Part shown: in pieces, positions 29,837-38,738 of the stretch
How the letters are laid out: the number at the start of each line of letters is the position of its first letter
Numbering within the stretch: position 1 is the stretch's first letter
From: Gracilibacillus massiliensis
Lineage (GTDB): Bacteria > Bacillota > Bacilli > Bacillales > Amphibacillaceae
NCBI RefSeq assembly: GCF_001458115.1
Contig: NZ_CZRP01000007.1
Location: 1 to 56,532 of the forward strand
Length of the DNA: 56,532 nucleotides
Reading direction: 5' to 3'
Position numbers and translations under genes: made by a program
Notes under the pieces: model-generated
Database searches by the model: none
Told to the model about the DNA's origin: nothing
What the model saw: the letters and a program-made list of their open reading frames with translations, nothing else

Positions 29837-30676
29837 ATGGAAGAGCAGATGAAGGTGAAGAAAGCACTCAATAATAATGTCTTAATAGCAACGCATCCAC
29901 TGTATCATGAAGTTATTTTAATTGGAAAGGGTATCGGCTTTGGAAAATCCAAAGGCGATGTTGTACCACAGGATCAAGCAGAGAAAACATTCCTTTTGAA
30001 AAATGAGCAGGAACAAGCGCAATATAAACAATTAGTATCTTATATCGATCCTTTATTAATGGAAGTGTTAAATGACATTATCCATTTAATTGAGGATAGA
30101 ATGGGAGAAAAATTGCATGAGCATATCCACGTAGCTTTAACGGATCACCTATCCTTTGCTATAAATCGCGCACATCAAAAAGTGCAATTCTCAAATCCTT
30201 TTTTATTTGAAATTGAATCTTTGTATCCAAAAGAATATCGTATAGCACATGAAGTTGTTTCCATCATTAAGGACAAAGTCGGTGTTGATTTTCCAGAGGG
30301 TGAAACAGGATTCATTGCCTTACATATTCATAGTGCCGTTACGAATAAAACAATCCATGATATGAACCGTCATCATCAATTAATATCACAGTTGGTAGAT
30401 ATTATTGAGCAGACCTTACATTTAAAGTTAGAACGACATAATATTAATTATAACCGGCTTATTCAACATCTTCACCGGGCTATTGAAAGGGTATACCAAG
30501 GGGAACAAGTAGGAGAACAAACAAATTTAGCTAAAGTGTTGAAATCTACTTATCCAGTATGCTATAATCTTGCTTGGAAATTAATTAAGGTCATGCAACA
30601 ACAATTACATACACGTGTAGACGAATCAGAAGTGCTCTATTTAACGATTCATCTGCAACGATTAACGCAATCATAA
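29837..30676 (+). CDS. glcT: Transcriptional antiterminator GlcT (BglG/SacY family)
   Basis: A 279-residue antiterminator: an N-terminal RNA-binding CAT domain (residues ~1-60, KKALNNNVLIA, GKGIGFGKSKGD) followed by two PTS regulation domains with the phosphorylatable His motifs (AFAINRAHQK-like LSFAINRAHQK; FIALHIHSAV; LYLTIHLQRL). It binds the RAT site ahead of ptsG when glucose is available. ATG is 5 nt after GAGGTGGAG. In B. subtilis glcT-ptsG lie elsewhere, so the pair is an insertion into this gene order. Confidence 0.94.
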   Translation: MEEQMKVKKALNNNVLIATHPLYHEVILIGKGIGFGKSKGDVVPQDQAEKTFLLKNEQEQAQYKQLVSYIDPLLMEVLNDIIHLIEDRMGEKLHEHIHVALTDHLSFAINRAHQKVQFSNPFLFEIESLYPKEYRIAHEVVSIIKDKVGVDFPEGETGFIALHIHSAVTNKTIHDMNRHHQLISQLVDIIEQTLHLKLERHNINYNRLIQHLHRAIERVYQGEQVGEQTNLAKVLKSTYPVCYNLAWKLIKVMQQQLHTRVDESEVLYLTIHLQRLTQS

Positions 30677-30705
30677 ACGTGTTACTGATACGATCAGGCA
30701 TGAGT
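30677..30705 (+). promoter_or_regulatory. RAT (ribonucleic antiterminator) site of ptsG
   Basis: ACGTGTTACTGATACGATCAGGC is similar to the GlcT-binding RAT of B. subtilis ptsG as I recall it, with the CTGAT/ATCAG stem. Its 3' part overlaps the 5' arm of the following terminator, so the two structures exclude each other. Confidence 0.8.
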
Positions 30706-30795
30706 AAAAAGGTTGTTTTAGGAAAAGATATGGGAGAAGTGTATACTCCCATCCTTTTCTAAAACATTTATAACCTTTTACTCATGTCTTTTTTT
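30699..30795 (+). terminator. Conditional terminator in the ptsG leader
   Basis: A very long hairpin: CATGAGTAAAAAGGTT (from 30699) with AACCTTTTACTCATG (to 30786), an inner TTAGGAAAAG/CTTTTCTAA and a top ATGGGAG/CTCCCAT, then a T tract. It lies between glcT and ptsG and is preventable by GlcT bound to RAT. Confidence 0.88.
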
Positions 30796-30851
30796 ATTGA
30801 ATAAAAATGTGATGCATGAACCTATATTGAAAAATAAGAGGAGGAATATGT

Positions 30852-32882
30852 ATGTCCAATTTATTTGGTACGCTACAAAAAGTAGGGAAAGCATTAATGC
30901 TACCCGTAGCATTGCTACCAGCTGCTGGGATTTTATTAGCGTTTGGTACAAGCTTTGCCCAAGATCAATGGGTAGAGAAGTTTCCTTGGTTTGGAAATGA
31001 CGTTGTTCAAAAAATATTAGAGGTAATGGCCGAAGCTGGTGGGATTGTTTTTGATAACTTGCCATTACTGTTCGCAGTAGGGGTAGCCATAGGTCTGGCA
31101 AAAGGTGATGGTGTAGCAGGACTTGCTGCTATTATTGGTTACTTAATTATGAATGTGACCATGGGTGTATTTGGTGATATAACGCAAGAAATGACGTCAG
31201 AACCTGCCTATGAAAGTGTTCTCGGTATACCAACCTTAGGAACAGGAGTATTTGGTGGTATTATCGTCGGTATACTCGCAGCCTTTATGTATAATCGGTA
31301 TTTTAATATAGAACTTCCACAATTCTTAGGTTTTTTTGCAGGTAAACGATTTGTACCGATTATTACAGCTTTTACATCCTTAATTTTAGGGATTGTCATG
31401 TATTTAGTTTGGCCATTTGCTCAAGATGGTTTAAACGCAGTATCACATTTAATGTTGGAAACAAATAGAACGATATCAACTTTTATATTTGGTGTAATTG
31501 AACGAGCACTAATTCCTTTTGGACTACATCATATCTTTTATTCACCATTCTGGTTTGAATTTGGTTCATACACGAATGCAGCAGGAGAATTAGTTCGTGG
31601 CGACCAGGCAATCTTCTTCGAACAATTAAAAGATGGTGTTGATTTTGATGCAGGTAACTTTATGACAGGTAAATTTCCGTTCATGATGTTCGGTTTGCCA
31701 GCTGCAGCACTAGCGATATACCATACTGCAAGACCTGAGAAAAAGAAAGTGGTTGGAGGTATTATGTTCTCTGCTGCCCTAACTTCTTTCCTAACAGGTA
31801 TTACAGAGCCACTTGAATTCTCGTTCTTATTTGTGGCACCTTTGTTATTTGCGATTCACACTATTTTTGCAGGGTTGTCATTTATGACGATGTATTTATT
31901 AGATGTTAAAATCGGGATGACTTTCTCAGGTGGTTTAATTGACTTTATCTTATTTGGTATTATGCCCAACCGGACGGACTGGTGGTGGGTCATCATCGTT
32001 GGGTTAATTTTAGCTGTGATTTACTACTTCGGTTTCCGTTTTGCAATTCAGAAATTCAACTTAGCGACACCAGGTCGTGAAGATGAGGCAGAAGATTCTG
32101 AGGATGACGGAGAAGTAGATGACCGTCCATATGAAATCTTGTCTGCGATGGGTGGCCAAGAAAACATTACAAACTTAGATGCTTGTATTACTCGTTTGCG
32201 TGTGAGTGTGGATGATAAAAATAAAGTAGATAAGAAACGCTTAAAACAGTTAGGTGCTTCTGGTGTCATGGAAGTCGGTAATAATATTCAAGCTATTTAC
32301 GGTCCAGTATCGGATACAATAAGAGGCCAAATGCAAGATATTATCGATGGTAAAACCCCGACTAAAAAGGCGGATACGAAAGAGGTAGATCAGGAAGCAG
32401 ATTCGAACGAAAGCGTAGCAGTAGCTGATCTTGAGTTCGTGAGTCCGATGCAAGGGGAAGTGATGCCATTGTCAGAGGTTCCTGACCAAGTATTTTCACA
32501 AAAAATGATGGGTGATGGTTTTGCGATTAAACCAACAGACGGAGAGATCGTGTCACCTGTTGATGGTAAAATCCTTAATATTTTCCCGACAAAGCATGCC
32601 ATCGGTATGGTAGCGGAAAATGGTACAGAGATTTTGATTCATATCGGTATTGATACGGTGAATTTGAAAGGGGAAGGTTTCACTGCTAAAGTTGCTGAAG
32701 GCGATCAAATCAAAAAGGGTCAAGCTTTAATGCAAGTAGATCTTGATTACATTAGCAAAAATGCACCTTCCACCGTAACACCAATCATTTTTACCAATCT
32801 AGAAGAGGGTCAATCGATTCAACTTAACGCATCAGGCAATATAAACAAAGAAGACAAAAACATTTTTCAAATTAATCAATAA
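30852..32882 (+). CDS. ptsG: PTS glucose transporter subunit IICBA
   Basis: A 676-residue membrane permease: IIC (residues ~1-400, about ten hydrophobic segments, with [15 protein letters not shown]), IIB around Cys445 ([11 protein letters not shown]), an acidic linker, and IIA with His597 ([12 protein letters not shown]). It imports and phosphorylates glucose using HPr~P. All three domains are intact. An acidic stretch [15 protein letters not shown] joins IIC and IIB. Controlled by GlcT through the upstream RAT/terminator. Confidence 0.96.
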   Translation: MSNLFGTLQKVGKALMLPVALLPAAGILLAFGTSFAQDQWVEKFPWFGNDVVQKILEVMAEAGGIVFDNLPLLFAVGVAIGLAKGDGVAGLAAIIGYLIMNVTMGVFGDITQEMTSEPAYESVLGIPTLGTGVFGGIIVGILAAFMYNRYFNIELPQFLGFFAGKRFVPIITAFTSLILGIVMYLVWPFAQDGLNAVSHLMLETNRTISTFIFGVIERALIPFGLHHIFYSPFWFEFGSYTNAAGELVRGDQAIFFEQLKDGVDFDAGNFMTGKFPFMMFGLPAAALAIYHTARPEKKKVVGGIMFSAALTSFLTGITEPLEFSFLFVAPLLFAIHTIFAGLSFMTMYLLDVKIGMTFSGGLIDFILFGIMPNRTDWWWVIIVGLILAVIYYFGFRFAIQKFNLATPGREDEAEDSEDDGEVDDRPYEILSAMGGQENITNLDACITRLRVSVDDKNKVDKKRLKQLGASGVMEVGNNIQAIYGPVSDTIRGQMQDIIDGKTPTKKADTKEVDQEADSNESVAVADLEFVSPMQGEVMPLSEVPDQVFSQKMMGDGFAIKPTDGEIVSPVDGKILNIFPTKHAIGMVAENGTEILIHIGIDTVNLKGEGFTAKVAEGDQIKKGQALMQVDLDYISKNAPSTVTPIIFTNLEEGQSIQLNASGNINKEDKNIFQINQ

Positions 32883-32887
32883 TAACC

Positions 32888-32919
32888 AAAACCTCTAGCC
32901 CAAAAGCTAGAGGTTTTTT
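32888..32919 (+). terminator. ptsG terminator
   Basis: AAAACCTCTAGC / GCTAGAGGTTTT with a 6-nt loop and T run. Confidence 0.9.
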
Positions 32920-32941
32920 AACAACCATTAACAATAAAACT

Positions 32942-33390
32942 AAACAGCGAAGTACCTGCACTGTAAACTTTGAAAATGTGATGAGTGGTAGACAAAAGCT
33001 CCGCCCATTTACTTCGCTTTCCGCGGGCGTCACCTCAGCCTCCTCAGAAAAGCAAAGATCGCTTTTCTTGCGGGGTCTTCGGAAGACGCTAATCCCGCAG
33101 GAGTCTACGTAAATGGACTACGCTTTAGTGATGTTCTACAAATAAAGTAACTGCTAGAATATTGTTTGATAGTTTATTTCCTCTTATTTGAACAGAAATC
33201 TCTACAAAGCGGAGGAAAAATGCGACACTCCTGGGGGAACAGCACGAGCTGAAGATCCACTTTGAAAAGTTTCTTTCTTTTCAAAGTTAGCTGAAGCCGT
33301 GCCCCCGGAAAGGGAGTGTTTTTTCCGTAGCGGTGGTAGTTCACTCATCATTATTCTTTATGTGATGAAGTATTCATTACTTTGCAGTTT
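32942..33390 (+). repeat. Composite palindromic element, family A, copy 3
   Basis: A ~449-bp element in the same orientation as the 23476 copy. Left end AAACAGCGAAGT (32942), right end CTTTGCAGTTT (to 33390). Module A (~32996-33124) has a different inner part from copies 1 and 2 (GAAAAGC-aaagatc-GCTTTTC). Module B (~33206-33332) ends in TGAAAAG-tttcttt-CTTTTCA. It starts 22 nt after the ptsG terminator. The remaining gap to yabM contains no gene. Confidence 0.88.
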
Positions 33391-33463
33391 GTGTCTACTT
33401 AGTTCTTATTCCGATTGGCTGTGGTATAATGGCTAGGAATTTAGATGTTGAAGGAAGTTTTCG

Positions 33464-35023
33464 ATGGAAGAGACCAAATATGTTTATAAAGGTGCCTTTG
33501 CTTTATTATTAGCAGGCATATTTAGTAAAGTGATTAGTGCGTTTTACCGAATACCGTTACAAAACTTAACGGGCGATGTCGGTTTTTATATTTATCAGCA
33601 AGTGTATCCTATCTTAGGGATAGCCTTTATGCTCGCTTTATACGGATTCCCGGCAGCTATTTCTAAATATCTGGCAGAACATAACAAATATAGACAACAT
33701 AAAGCAATCTATATCCAATTATTCACTACGTTAATGAGTGTGTCGATTTTTATATTTCTAGCGATTTTTTTGTTAAGTCCTGTAATTGCCGACTGGATGG
33801 GAGATATTTATTTAATCGATCCAATTAGACATACGGCATGGGTATTTTTATTTGTCCCGTTCGTAGCGCTGTTAAGGGGCGGCTTTCAATCATTACAGTG
33901 TATGCAACCGACCGCTTATTCACAAATGATCGAGCAAATCGTAAGAGCAGCTATTATTATTCTCACCGCTATTTTTATTTATCAAGGAAAGATTTCTGTC
34001 TATCAGATAGCAGACGGAGCTGTAATAGCAAGTATAGTAGCTCTAAGTACGTCCTTTGCTTTTTTATATCTGTATAGTAAAAAACACCTTAAGATTTCAG
34101 TTGTGAGCCAAGCACCAGAAATATCGCTAAGTAACCTCTTTCGATCTATTGTTCTAGCAGGTATTATTATTAGCTTAAATCACATGTTATTACTTTTGAT
34201 GCAATTGGCTGATGCGTTCACAGTAGTGCCAGGATTACTGGATTATGGACATTCTTTAGCGGAAGCTACTTCTTGGAAGGGAATCTTTGATAGAGGCCAG
34301 CCATTAATACAGCTAGTCACCATTGTGGGATCCTCTTTTGCAATGGCGCTCGTACCGCAAGTAACAAAAATGAATTGGCAAATGAATCGGCAGGAAACTC
34401 TCGAAAAAATTCGTTTAACGACAAAGATTTGTCTTTTAATCTCAATCGGAGCAACTGTTGGGTTAATCGTACTGATGCCGGAAATTAATCAATTATTTTT
34501 TAAAAATGAAATGGGTACGATGAGTTTAAGGATACTTGCTGTGTCATTATTGTTTACTTCGTTATCTGTCACGACGGCCTCTACCCTACAAGGGTTTGGG
34601 TATATGAAGTGGACGGCATTTGTTTTATTTTTAGGTCTATGGATAAAAATAGGACTTAATCAATGGTTCGTTCCATGGCTGGGAATTCCAGGTGGGGCGG
34701 TTGCTACCTTAATAACAGTATGCTTTATTTTCATAGGTAATTATGTTTTATTACGGAACATCACAGGGCATACTCGTATTTTTGTTATATCCTGGCTAAA
34801 ATTAATCCTCGCTAGTTTTTTGACGGCTATCTCCTTAATTGCTTTAAAGTTAGCGAGTACGTATCTATTACAAATGGATAATCGTTTAGTATTGTTCTTT
34901 TTTGTAATAGCGAGTGTGATCATAGGTTTTGTTGTCTATGCTATAGTTGTTATTTATGGAAAAATCGTATCGTCTAAAGAACTAGCTTTACTGCCAATAC
35001 CTAGTAAATGGAAGAAAGGATAG
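33464..35023 (+). CDS. yabM: MOP/MATE-superfamily polysaccharide flippase (YabM, SpoVB/MurJ-like)
   Basis: A 519-residue integral membrane protein with about 14 hydrophobic segments, of the MviN/MurJ/SpoVB group. Characteristic segments are KGAFALLLAGIFSKVISAFY near the N-terminus, GFPAAISKYLAEHN, and the central GSSFAMALVPQVTKM. These proteins move lipid-linked saccharides across the membrane; the exact substrate is not certain, and MurJ activity is better supported for the YtgP paralogue. It heads the run yabM-yabN-rqcP-yabP. Confidence 0.88.
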   Translation: MEETKYVYKGAFALLLAGIFSKVISAFYRIPLQNLTGDVGFYIYQQVYPILGIAFMLALYGFPAAISKYLAEHNKYRQHKAIYIQLFTTLMSVSIFIFLAIFLLSPVIADWMGDIYLIDPIRHTAWVFLFVPFVALLRGGFQSLQCMQPTAYSQMIEQIVRAAIIILTAIFIYQGKISVYQIADGAVIASIVALSTSFAFLYLYSKKHLKISVVSQAPEISLSNLFRSIVLAGIIISLNHMLLLLMQLADAFTVVPGLLDYGHSLAEATSWKGIFDRGQPLIQLVTIVGSSFAMALVPQVTKMNWQMNRQETLEKIRLTTKICLLISIGATVGLIVLMPEINQLFFKNEMGTMSLRILAVSLLFTSLSVTTASTLQGFGYMKWTAFVLFLGLWIKIGLNQWFVPWLGIPGGAVATLITVCFIFIGNYVLLRNITGHTRIFVISWLKLILASFLTAISLIALKLASTYLLQMDNRLVLFFFVIASVIIGFVVYAIVVIYGKIVSSKELALLPIPSKWKKG

Positions 35024-35030
35024 AGATTAT

Positions 35031-36485
35031 ATGAAACCAGTCATTGAAATTATTGGACTTGGAGCAGGAGACTTTAATCAATTTCCAATCGGGATTTACC
35101 GCAAATTAACGAATGGAAGAAACAACTGTTTTGTCCGGACAGAAGATCATCCAGTTATTAAAGCATTACAAAAAGAATTGATCACATTCAGCTCATTTGA
35201 TGATGTTTATGAAAAACACGATCAATTTGAAGCTGTCTACCAAGAAATTTGTGACACGCTAGTAGAGACAGCTAAGGCTGAGGGTAACCTTATATATGCT
35301 GTACCTGGACATCCGATGTTAGCAGAACAAACCGTACAATTATTATTAAATCACCCAGAAGTTACAGTAGATATTGTAGGGGGTCAAAGTTTTTTAGACG
35401 ATTTATTCTCCGCATTAAAAATTGATCCAATCGAAGGATTTCAATTTGTTGATGCTACATCTTTTGAACGTCAACAATTACAATATCAACAACATCTTGT
35501 TTTTTGTCAGGTATATGATGCTTTTATTGCCTCTGAAGTGAAATTAAGCTTATTAGAAGATCTACCTGCTGACTATTCTATCTATATCGTTGAAGCGGTG
35601 GGTAGTGAATCAGAAATGATTAAGGAAGTCCCATTGGTAGAATTAGATCAACAAACCACATTAAGTAATTTAACAAGTGTCTACATCCCACCGATAAAAA
35701 AAGAAAGCTTAAATCATCAGTTTTTCCGTCTAAAGGAAGTTATCTCCACTTTACGCGGACCAGGAGGATGCCCGTGGGATCAGAAACAAACCCATGGATC
35801 ACTAAAGAAGTACTTGGTTGAAGAAACCTATGAGGTATTGGAAGCTATTGATAGAGAAGACGATGATGGACTAGCAGAAGAATTAGGAGACATTCTTTTA
35901 CAAGTGATGTTACATAGTCAAATTGGGGAAGAAGAAGGGTTTTTTACAATCGATGACGTAATATATAGTATTACGGAAAAAATGATTCGTCGTCATCCAC
36001 ATGTCTTTGGAAATGTAGAGGTGGAGAACGAATCAGATGTTATAAAAAATTGGGAAGAAATTAAACAAGAGGAAAAAGGGGAAACACCCGAGACTTTATT
36101 GGATCAGTTAACCAGTGGGTTACCAGCATCGCTTCTTGCGGAGGAAATTCAGAAAGCAGCAGCAAAAGTAGGGTTTGATTGGATGGAGGTCGAACCGATC
36201 TGGGCAAAGGTTTATGAAGAAATAAACGAGTTTCAAGAAGCATGTAAACGGGGAGATTTAGAAGAGCAAGAAAAAGAATTTGGAGATATACTATTTGCAA
36301 TGATTAACTTAGGAAGATATTATAAAATTAATCCAGAAATTGCTTTAATGCGTACGAATCATAAATTTAAAGACCGTTTTCAATTTGTAGAGCAAAAAGT
36401 AAAGCAAACAAACAGAGAGTGGCAGACGTTTACGTTAGAAGAACTCGATACGTTTTGGGATGAAGCAAAGCAATTTGATAATTAA
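35031..36485 (+). CDS. yabN: YabN: tetrapyrrole methylase-like domain fused to MazG NTP pyrophosphatase
   Basis: A 484-residue fusion. Residues ~1-220 resemble the tetrapyrrole (SAM) methylase fold (IEIIGLGAGDFNQFPIGIY, YAVPGHPMLAEQT); residues ~230-484 hold two MazG units (GCPWDQKQTHGSLKKYLVEE, EELGDILLQVMLHSQ, and later EKEFGDILFAMINLGRYY). MazG hydrolyses house-cleaning NTPs; the role of the methylase half is unknown. 8 nt after yabM. Confidence 0.92.
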   Translation: MKPVIEIIGLGAGDFNQFPIGIYRKLTNGRNNCFVRTEDHPVIKALQKELITFSSFDDVYEKHDQFEAVYQEICDTLVETAKAEGNLIYAVPGHPMLAEQTVQLLLNHPEVTVDIVGGQSFLDDLFSALKIDPIEGFQFVDATSFERQQLQYQQHLVFCQVYDAFIASEVKLSLLEDLPADYSIYIVEAVGSESEMIKEVPLVELDQQTTLSNLTSVYIPPIKKESLNHQFFRLKEVISTLRGPGGCPWDQKQTHGSLKKYLVEETYEVLEAIDREDDDGLAEELGDILLQVMLHSQIGEEEGFFTIDDVIYSITEKMIRRHPHVFGNVEVENESDVIKNWEEIKQEEKGETPETLLDQLTSGLPASLLAEEIQKAAAKVGFDWMEVEPIWAKVYEEINEFQEACKRGDLEEQEKEFGDILFAMINLGRYYKINPEIALMRTNHKFKDRFQFVEQKVKQTNREWQTFTLEELDTFWDEAKQFDN

Positions 36486-36512
36486 TTATTTCTAAGAGGA
36501 AGGGAATTATCT

Positions 36513-36773
36513 ATGCGACTAGATAAATTTTTGAAAGTCTCGCGTTTAATAAAGCGCAGAACTTTAGCTAAAGAAATCGCTGATCAAGGGAGAATCGTTG
36601 TAAATGGTAATGTTGCCAAAGCGGCTACAAATGTAGAGGTTGGTGACGAATTGAAAATTCAATTTGGTCAAAAGCTACTGACAATTACAATTGATCTGTT
36701 AAAAGAAACAGTAAAAAAAGATGAAGCAAGTGATTTATATACCATTAAACATGAGGAATATATCAATCAATAG
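36513..36773 (+). CDS. rqcP: RqcP (YabO), S4-domain ribosome quality-control factor
   Basis: An 86-residue S4 RNA-binding protein (Hsp15-like): MRLDKFLKVSRLIKRRTLAK, GRIVVNGNVAKAATNVEVGD. RqcP works with RqcH in adding alanine tails to nascent chains on stalled 50S subunits. In the same compact run as yabN; pth at 24014, which also acts on stalled products, is nearby. Confidence 0.95.
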   Translation: MRLDKFLKVSRLIKRRTLAKEIADQGRIVVNGNVAKAATNVEVGDELKIQFGQKLLTITIDLLKETVKKDEASDLYTIKHEEYINQ

Positions 36774-36845
36774 TTTTCTATCATCCTTGTTCTAAACTTG
36801 TCCTTTTATTCATATATTAGTGATGGATAAAAGGGAGGGAATAAA

Positions 36846-37145
36846 ATGAATTACTATGATAAAAAAACAATGCCAGCACCGCAAATGGAACATCATGTAA
36901 AAATGACAAACCGTCGCTTGTTAGAAATAGATGGTGTAAAAGAAGTAGATAGCTTTGATAGTGAAGAATTTCTCCTGCAAACAGTAATGGGTTACCTTGT
37001 TATCCGTGGTGATAATTTACAGATGAAAAACTTGGATGTAGAAGCAGGTCATGTTTCTATTAAAGGTAAGATATACGAGCTTTCCTATTTGGACGAGCAA
37101 CACGGGGAGAAAGCTAAAGGGTTGTTTAGCAAGCTTTTTAAATGA
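36846..37145 (+). CDS. yabP: Sporulation protein YabP
   Basis: A 99-residue YabP/YqfC family protein needed for spore formation in the mother cell: NRRLLEIDGVKEVDSFDSEE, FLLQTVMGYLVIRGDNLQMK. A CATATATT box at 36811-36818 resembles a sigma E -10 element; a matching -35 is not clear. SD AAGGGAGGG. Overlaps yabQ by 4 nt. Confidence 0.92.
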   Translation: MNYYDKKTMPAPQMEHHVKMTNRRLLEIDGVKEVDSFDSEEFLLQTVMGYLVIRGDNLQMKNLDVEAGHVSIKGKIYELSYLDEQHGEKAKGLFSKLFK

Positions 37146-37705
37146 CACTTAGCACACAGTTTATCACGATGATTAGTATGGTATTATCTGGTGTCTACCT
37201 CGGAGCCAGTTACCACACCTTTAAACGACTGGAACGATTATGGTTATCTAGCATAACATGGAAGTATCTGTTAGAAATATTATTTTGGCTTTTACAAGCA
37301 GTAGTACTTTATGTTATTCTTTTTTTAATCAATGAAGGTATTTTACGGTTTTATGTATTTTTAGCAGTAATATGCGGTTATGCAATGTTCAAAAGTCTCA
37401 TTGAACAGGTATTTAGTCGCATATTAGATGTTATTTTTCGAATCTTACATGATATTTACCGCTTTTTATATCGTACCATTGAACTCCTGATTGTACGACC
37501 TATTATTTTTATTATTACAGTATTTATCGTATGTATTACAAAGGTTTTTACTTTTTTTATTACAATACTGTTAGCCATTTTAAAAGTAATTAGTTGGCCG
37601 ATTAGGGCTTTGTTTTCTGTTTTATTTAATATGGTACCTAAAAATGCGCAAAAATATCTACATCCATTTTATCGGATTTATAGTAAAATAAAAAATAAAG
37701 ATTAA
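37142..37705 (+). CDS. yabQ: Spore cortex protein YabQ
   Basis: A 187-residue membrane protein of the YabQ family. Hydrophobic segments occur at about residues 1-22, 38-62, 66-90 and 115-150. YabQ is needed for spore cortex formation in B. subtilis. It begins within the yabP stop region (ATGA), as in the conserved yabP-yabQ pair. Confidence 0.9.
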   Translation: MTLSTQFITMISMVLSGVYLGASYHTFKRLERLWLSSITWKYLLEILFWLLQAVVLYVILFLINEGILRFYVFLAVICGYAMFKSLIEQVFSRILDVIFRILHDIYRFLYRTIELLIVRPIIFIITVFIVCITKVFTFFITILLAILKVISWPIRALFSVLFNMVPKNAQKYLHPFYRIYSKIKNKD

Positions 37706-37731
37706 GCTCTTACAAGGAGGCAGTGGTGAAT

Positions 37732-38109
37732 ATGTCAAGACGCAGTAAAGTATCTCGTATAAATGATGCATATATAAAGCAATACGATGCCCAAATGGAA
37801 CGTCAGAAACGAAAAAAGAAAAAATTACATCGTCGTTTAATGTTATTTGGCATGATTGTTGCGCTCACCATGATCAGCCTCGTTACTTTTCACTTGGATC
37901 AACGAGCGAAATACCAAGGTATGAAACAAGAATACTCAGAGCTATCAACTGAGTTAACAAGTCTGCACAAAGAAGAAAAGCAGTTAGCCGAAGAAATAGA
38001 GCTATTAAATGATGAAGAATATCTTTTGCAAATCGCAAAAACAAATTACTTCTTTACGAAAGAAGGAGAGATCGTCTTTAAATTACCGGAAGAGGATCCA
38101 TCTTATTGA
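37732..38109 (+). CDS. divIC: Cell division protein DivIC (FtsB-like)
   Basis: A 125-residue bitopic protein: basic N-terminus, one membrane helix (LMLFGMIVALTMISLVTFHL), an extracellular coiled coil and a short C-terminal region (QIAKTNYFFTKEGEIVFKLP). It forms the FtsL-DivIB-DivIC divisome subcomplex. AAGGAGG (37714-37720) is 11 nt from ATG 37732 and 5 nt from an in-frame GTG 37726, so either may be used. Confidence 0.9.
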   Translation: MSRRSKVSRINDAYIKQYDAQMERQKRKKKKLHRRLMLFGMIVALTMISLVTFHLDQRAKYQGMKQEYSELSTELTSLHKEEKQLAEEIELLNDEEYLLQIAKTNYFFTKEGEIVFKLPEEDPSY

Positions 38110-38135
38110 CACCGTTTTAATTGCTTGGCTATAAT
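38106..38135 (+). promoter_or_regulatory. Sigma A promoter of yabR
   Basis: TTGACA (38106-38111), 18-nt spacer, TATAAT (38130-38135); the -35 box contains the divIC stop codon. Confidence 0.85.
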
Positions 38136-38183
38136 ATAGCAGTAGCATATTTTTTTAAAATTTTAAGGAGGAGCAATTTTTTT

Positions 38184-38594
38184 ATGTCAATCGAAGTAGG
38201 CAGCAAGTTGCAGGGTAAGGTAACAGGTATCACTAATTTCGGAGCTTTTATTGAGTTACCTGGAGGAAAGACAGGTCTCGTTCACATTAGTGAGGTTGCC
38301 GATAATTATGTAAAAGACATTAATGAACACTTAACTGTTGGCGACGAAGTCACAGTAAAAGTACTTAATGTGGAAGACGATGGAAAGATTGGTTTATCTA
38401 TCAAGAAAGCAAAGGATAATCCACCACCGTCCAATCGTCGTAAAAGTCAAGGCAATCCAAAAAATAACCGTGATCGCGGCGAATCATTTGAACAAAAAAT
38501 GAACCGCTTCTTAAAAGATTCTGAAGATCGCTTGGCTACACTTAAAAAGCAAACAGAATCAAAGCGCGGAGGACGAGGGGCGAGAAAAGGCTAA
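38184..38594 (+). CDS. yabR: S1-domain RNA-binding protein YabR
   Basis: A 136-residue protein with one N-terminal S1 domain (MSIEVGSKLQGKVTGITNFG through DGKIGLSIKKA, residues 1-75) and a basic, disordered Arg/Lys-rich tail. It resembles general stress protein 13/YabR; its RNA targets are unknown. ATG 38184 is 10 nt after AAGGAGGAG; an upstream ATG (38121) overlaps the promoter and is rejected. Confidence 0.93.
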   Translation: MSIEVGSKLQGKVTGITNFGAFIELPGGKTGLVHISEVADNYVKDINEHLTVGDEVTVKVLNVEDDGKIGLSIKKAKDNPPPSNRRKSQGNPKNNRDRGESFEQKMNRFLKDSEDRLATLKKQTESKRGGRGARKG

Positions 38595-38656
38595 ACACTT
38601 GCTGTCTATGTAATGGAGAGAAGACGGATGTGACTCGTAATTATATATAAGTAAAC

Positions 38657-38687
38657 AAAAAAGCTACCGATCATAGGTAGCTTTTTT
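38657..38687 (+). terminator. yabR terminator
   Basis: AAAAAAGCTACC / GGTAGCTTTTTT with a 7-nt loop. Confidence 0.9.
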
Positions 38688-38738
38688 GCTTTAACCAAGA
38701 AAATCCCAGTAGTTAATAGCATTTGGGTATGACAATGC

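Noticed and set aside
32942-33390. Insertion sequence with its own transposase
   Set aside because: No ORF in any of the six elements resembles a transposase; at most these are non-autonomous.
38121-38183. N-terminal extension of YabR from ATG 38121
   Set aside because: It overlaps the -10 box TATAAT at 38130 and lacks a ribosome-binding site; ATG 38184 has AAGGAGGAG and gives the family N-terminus.
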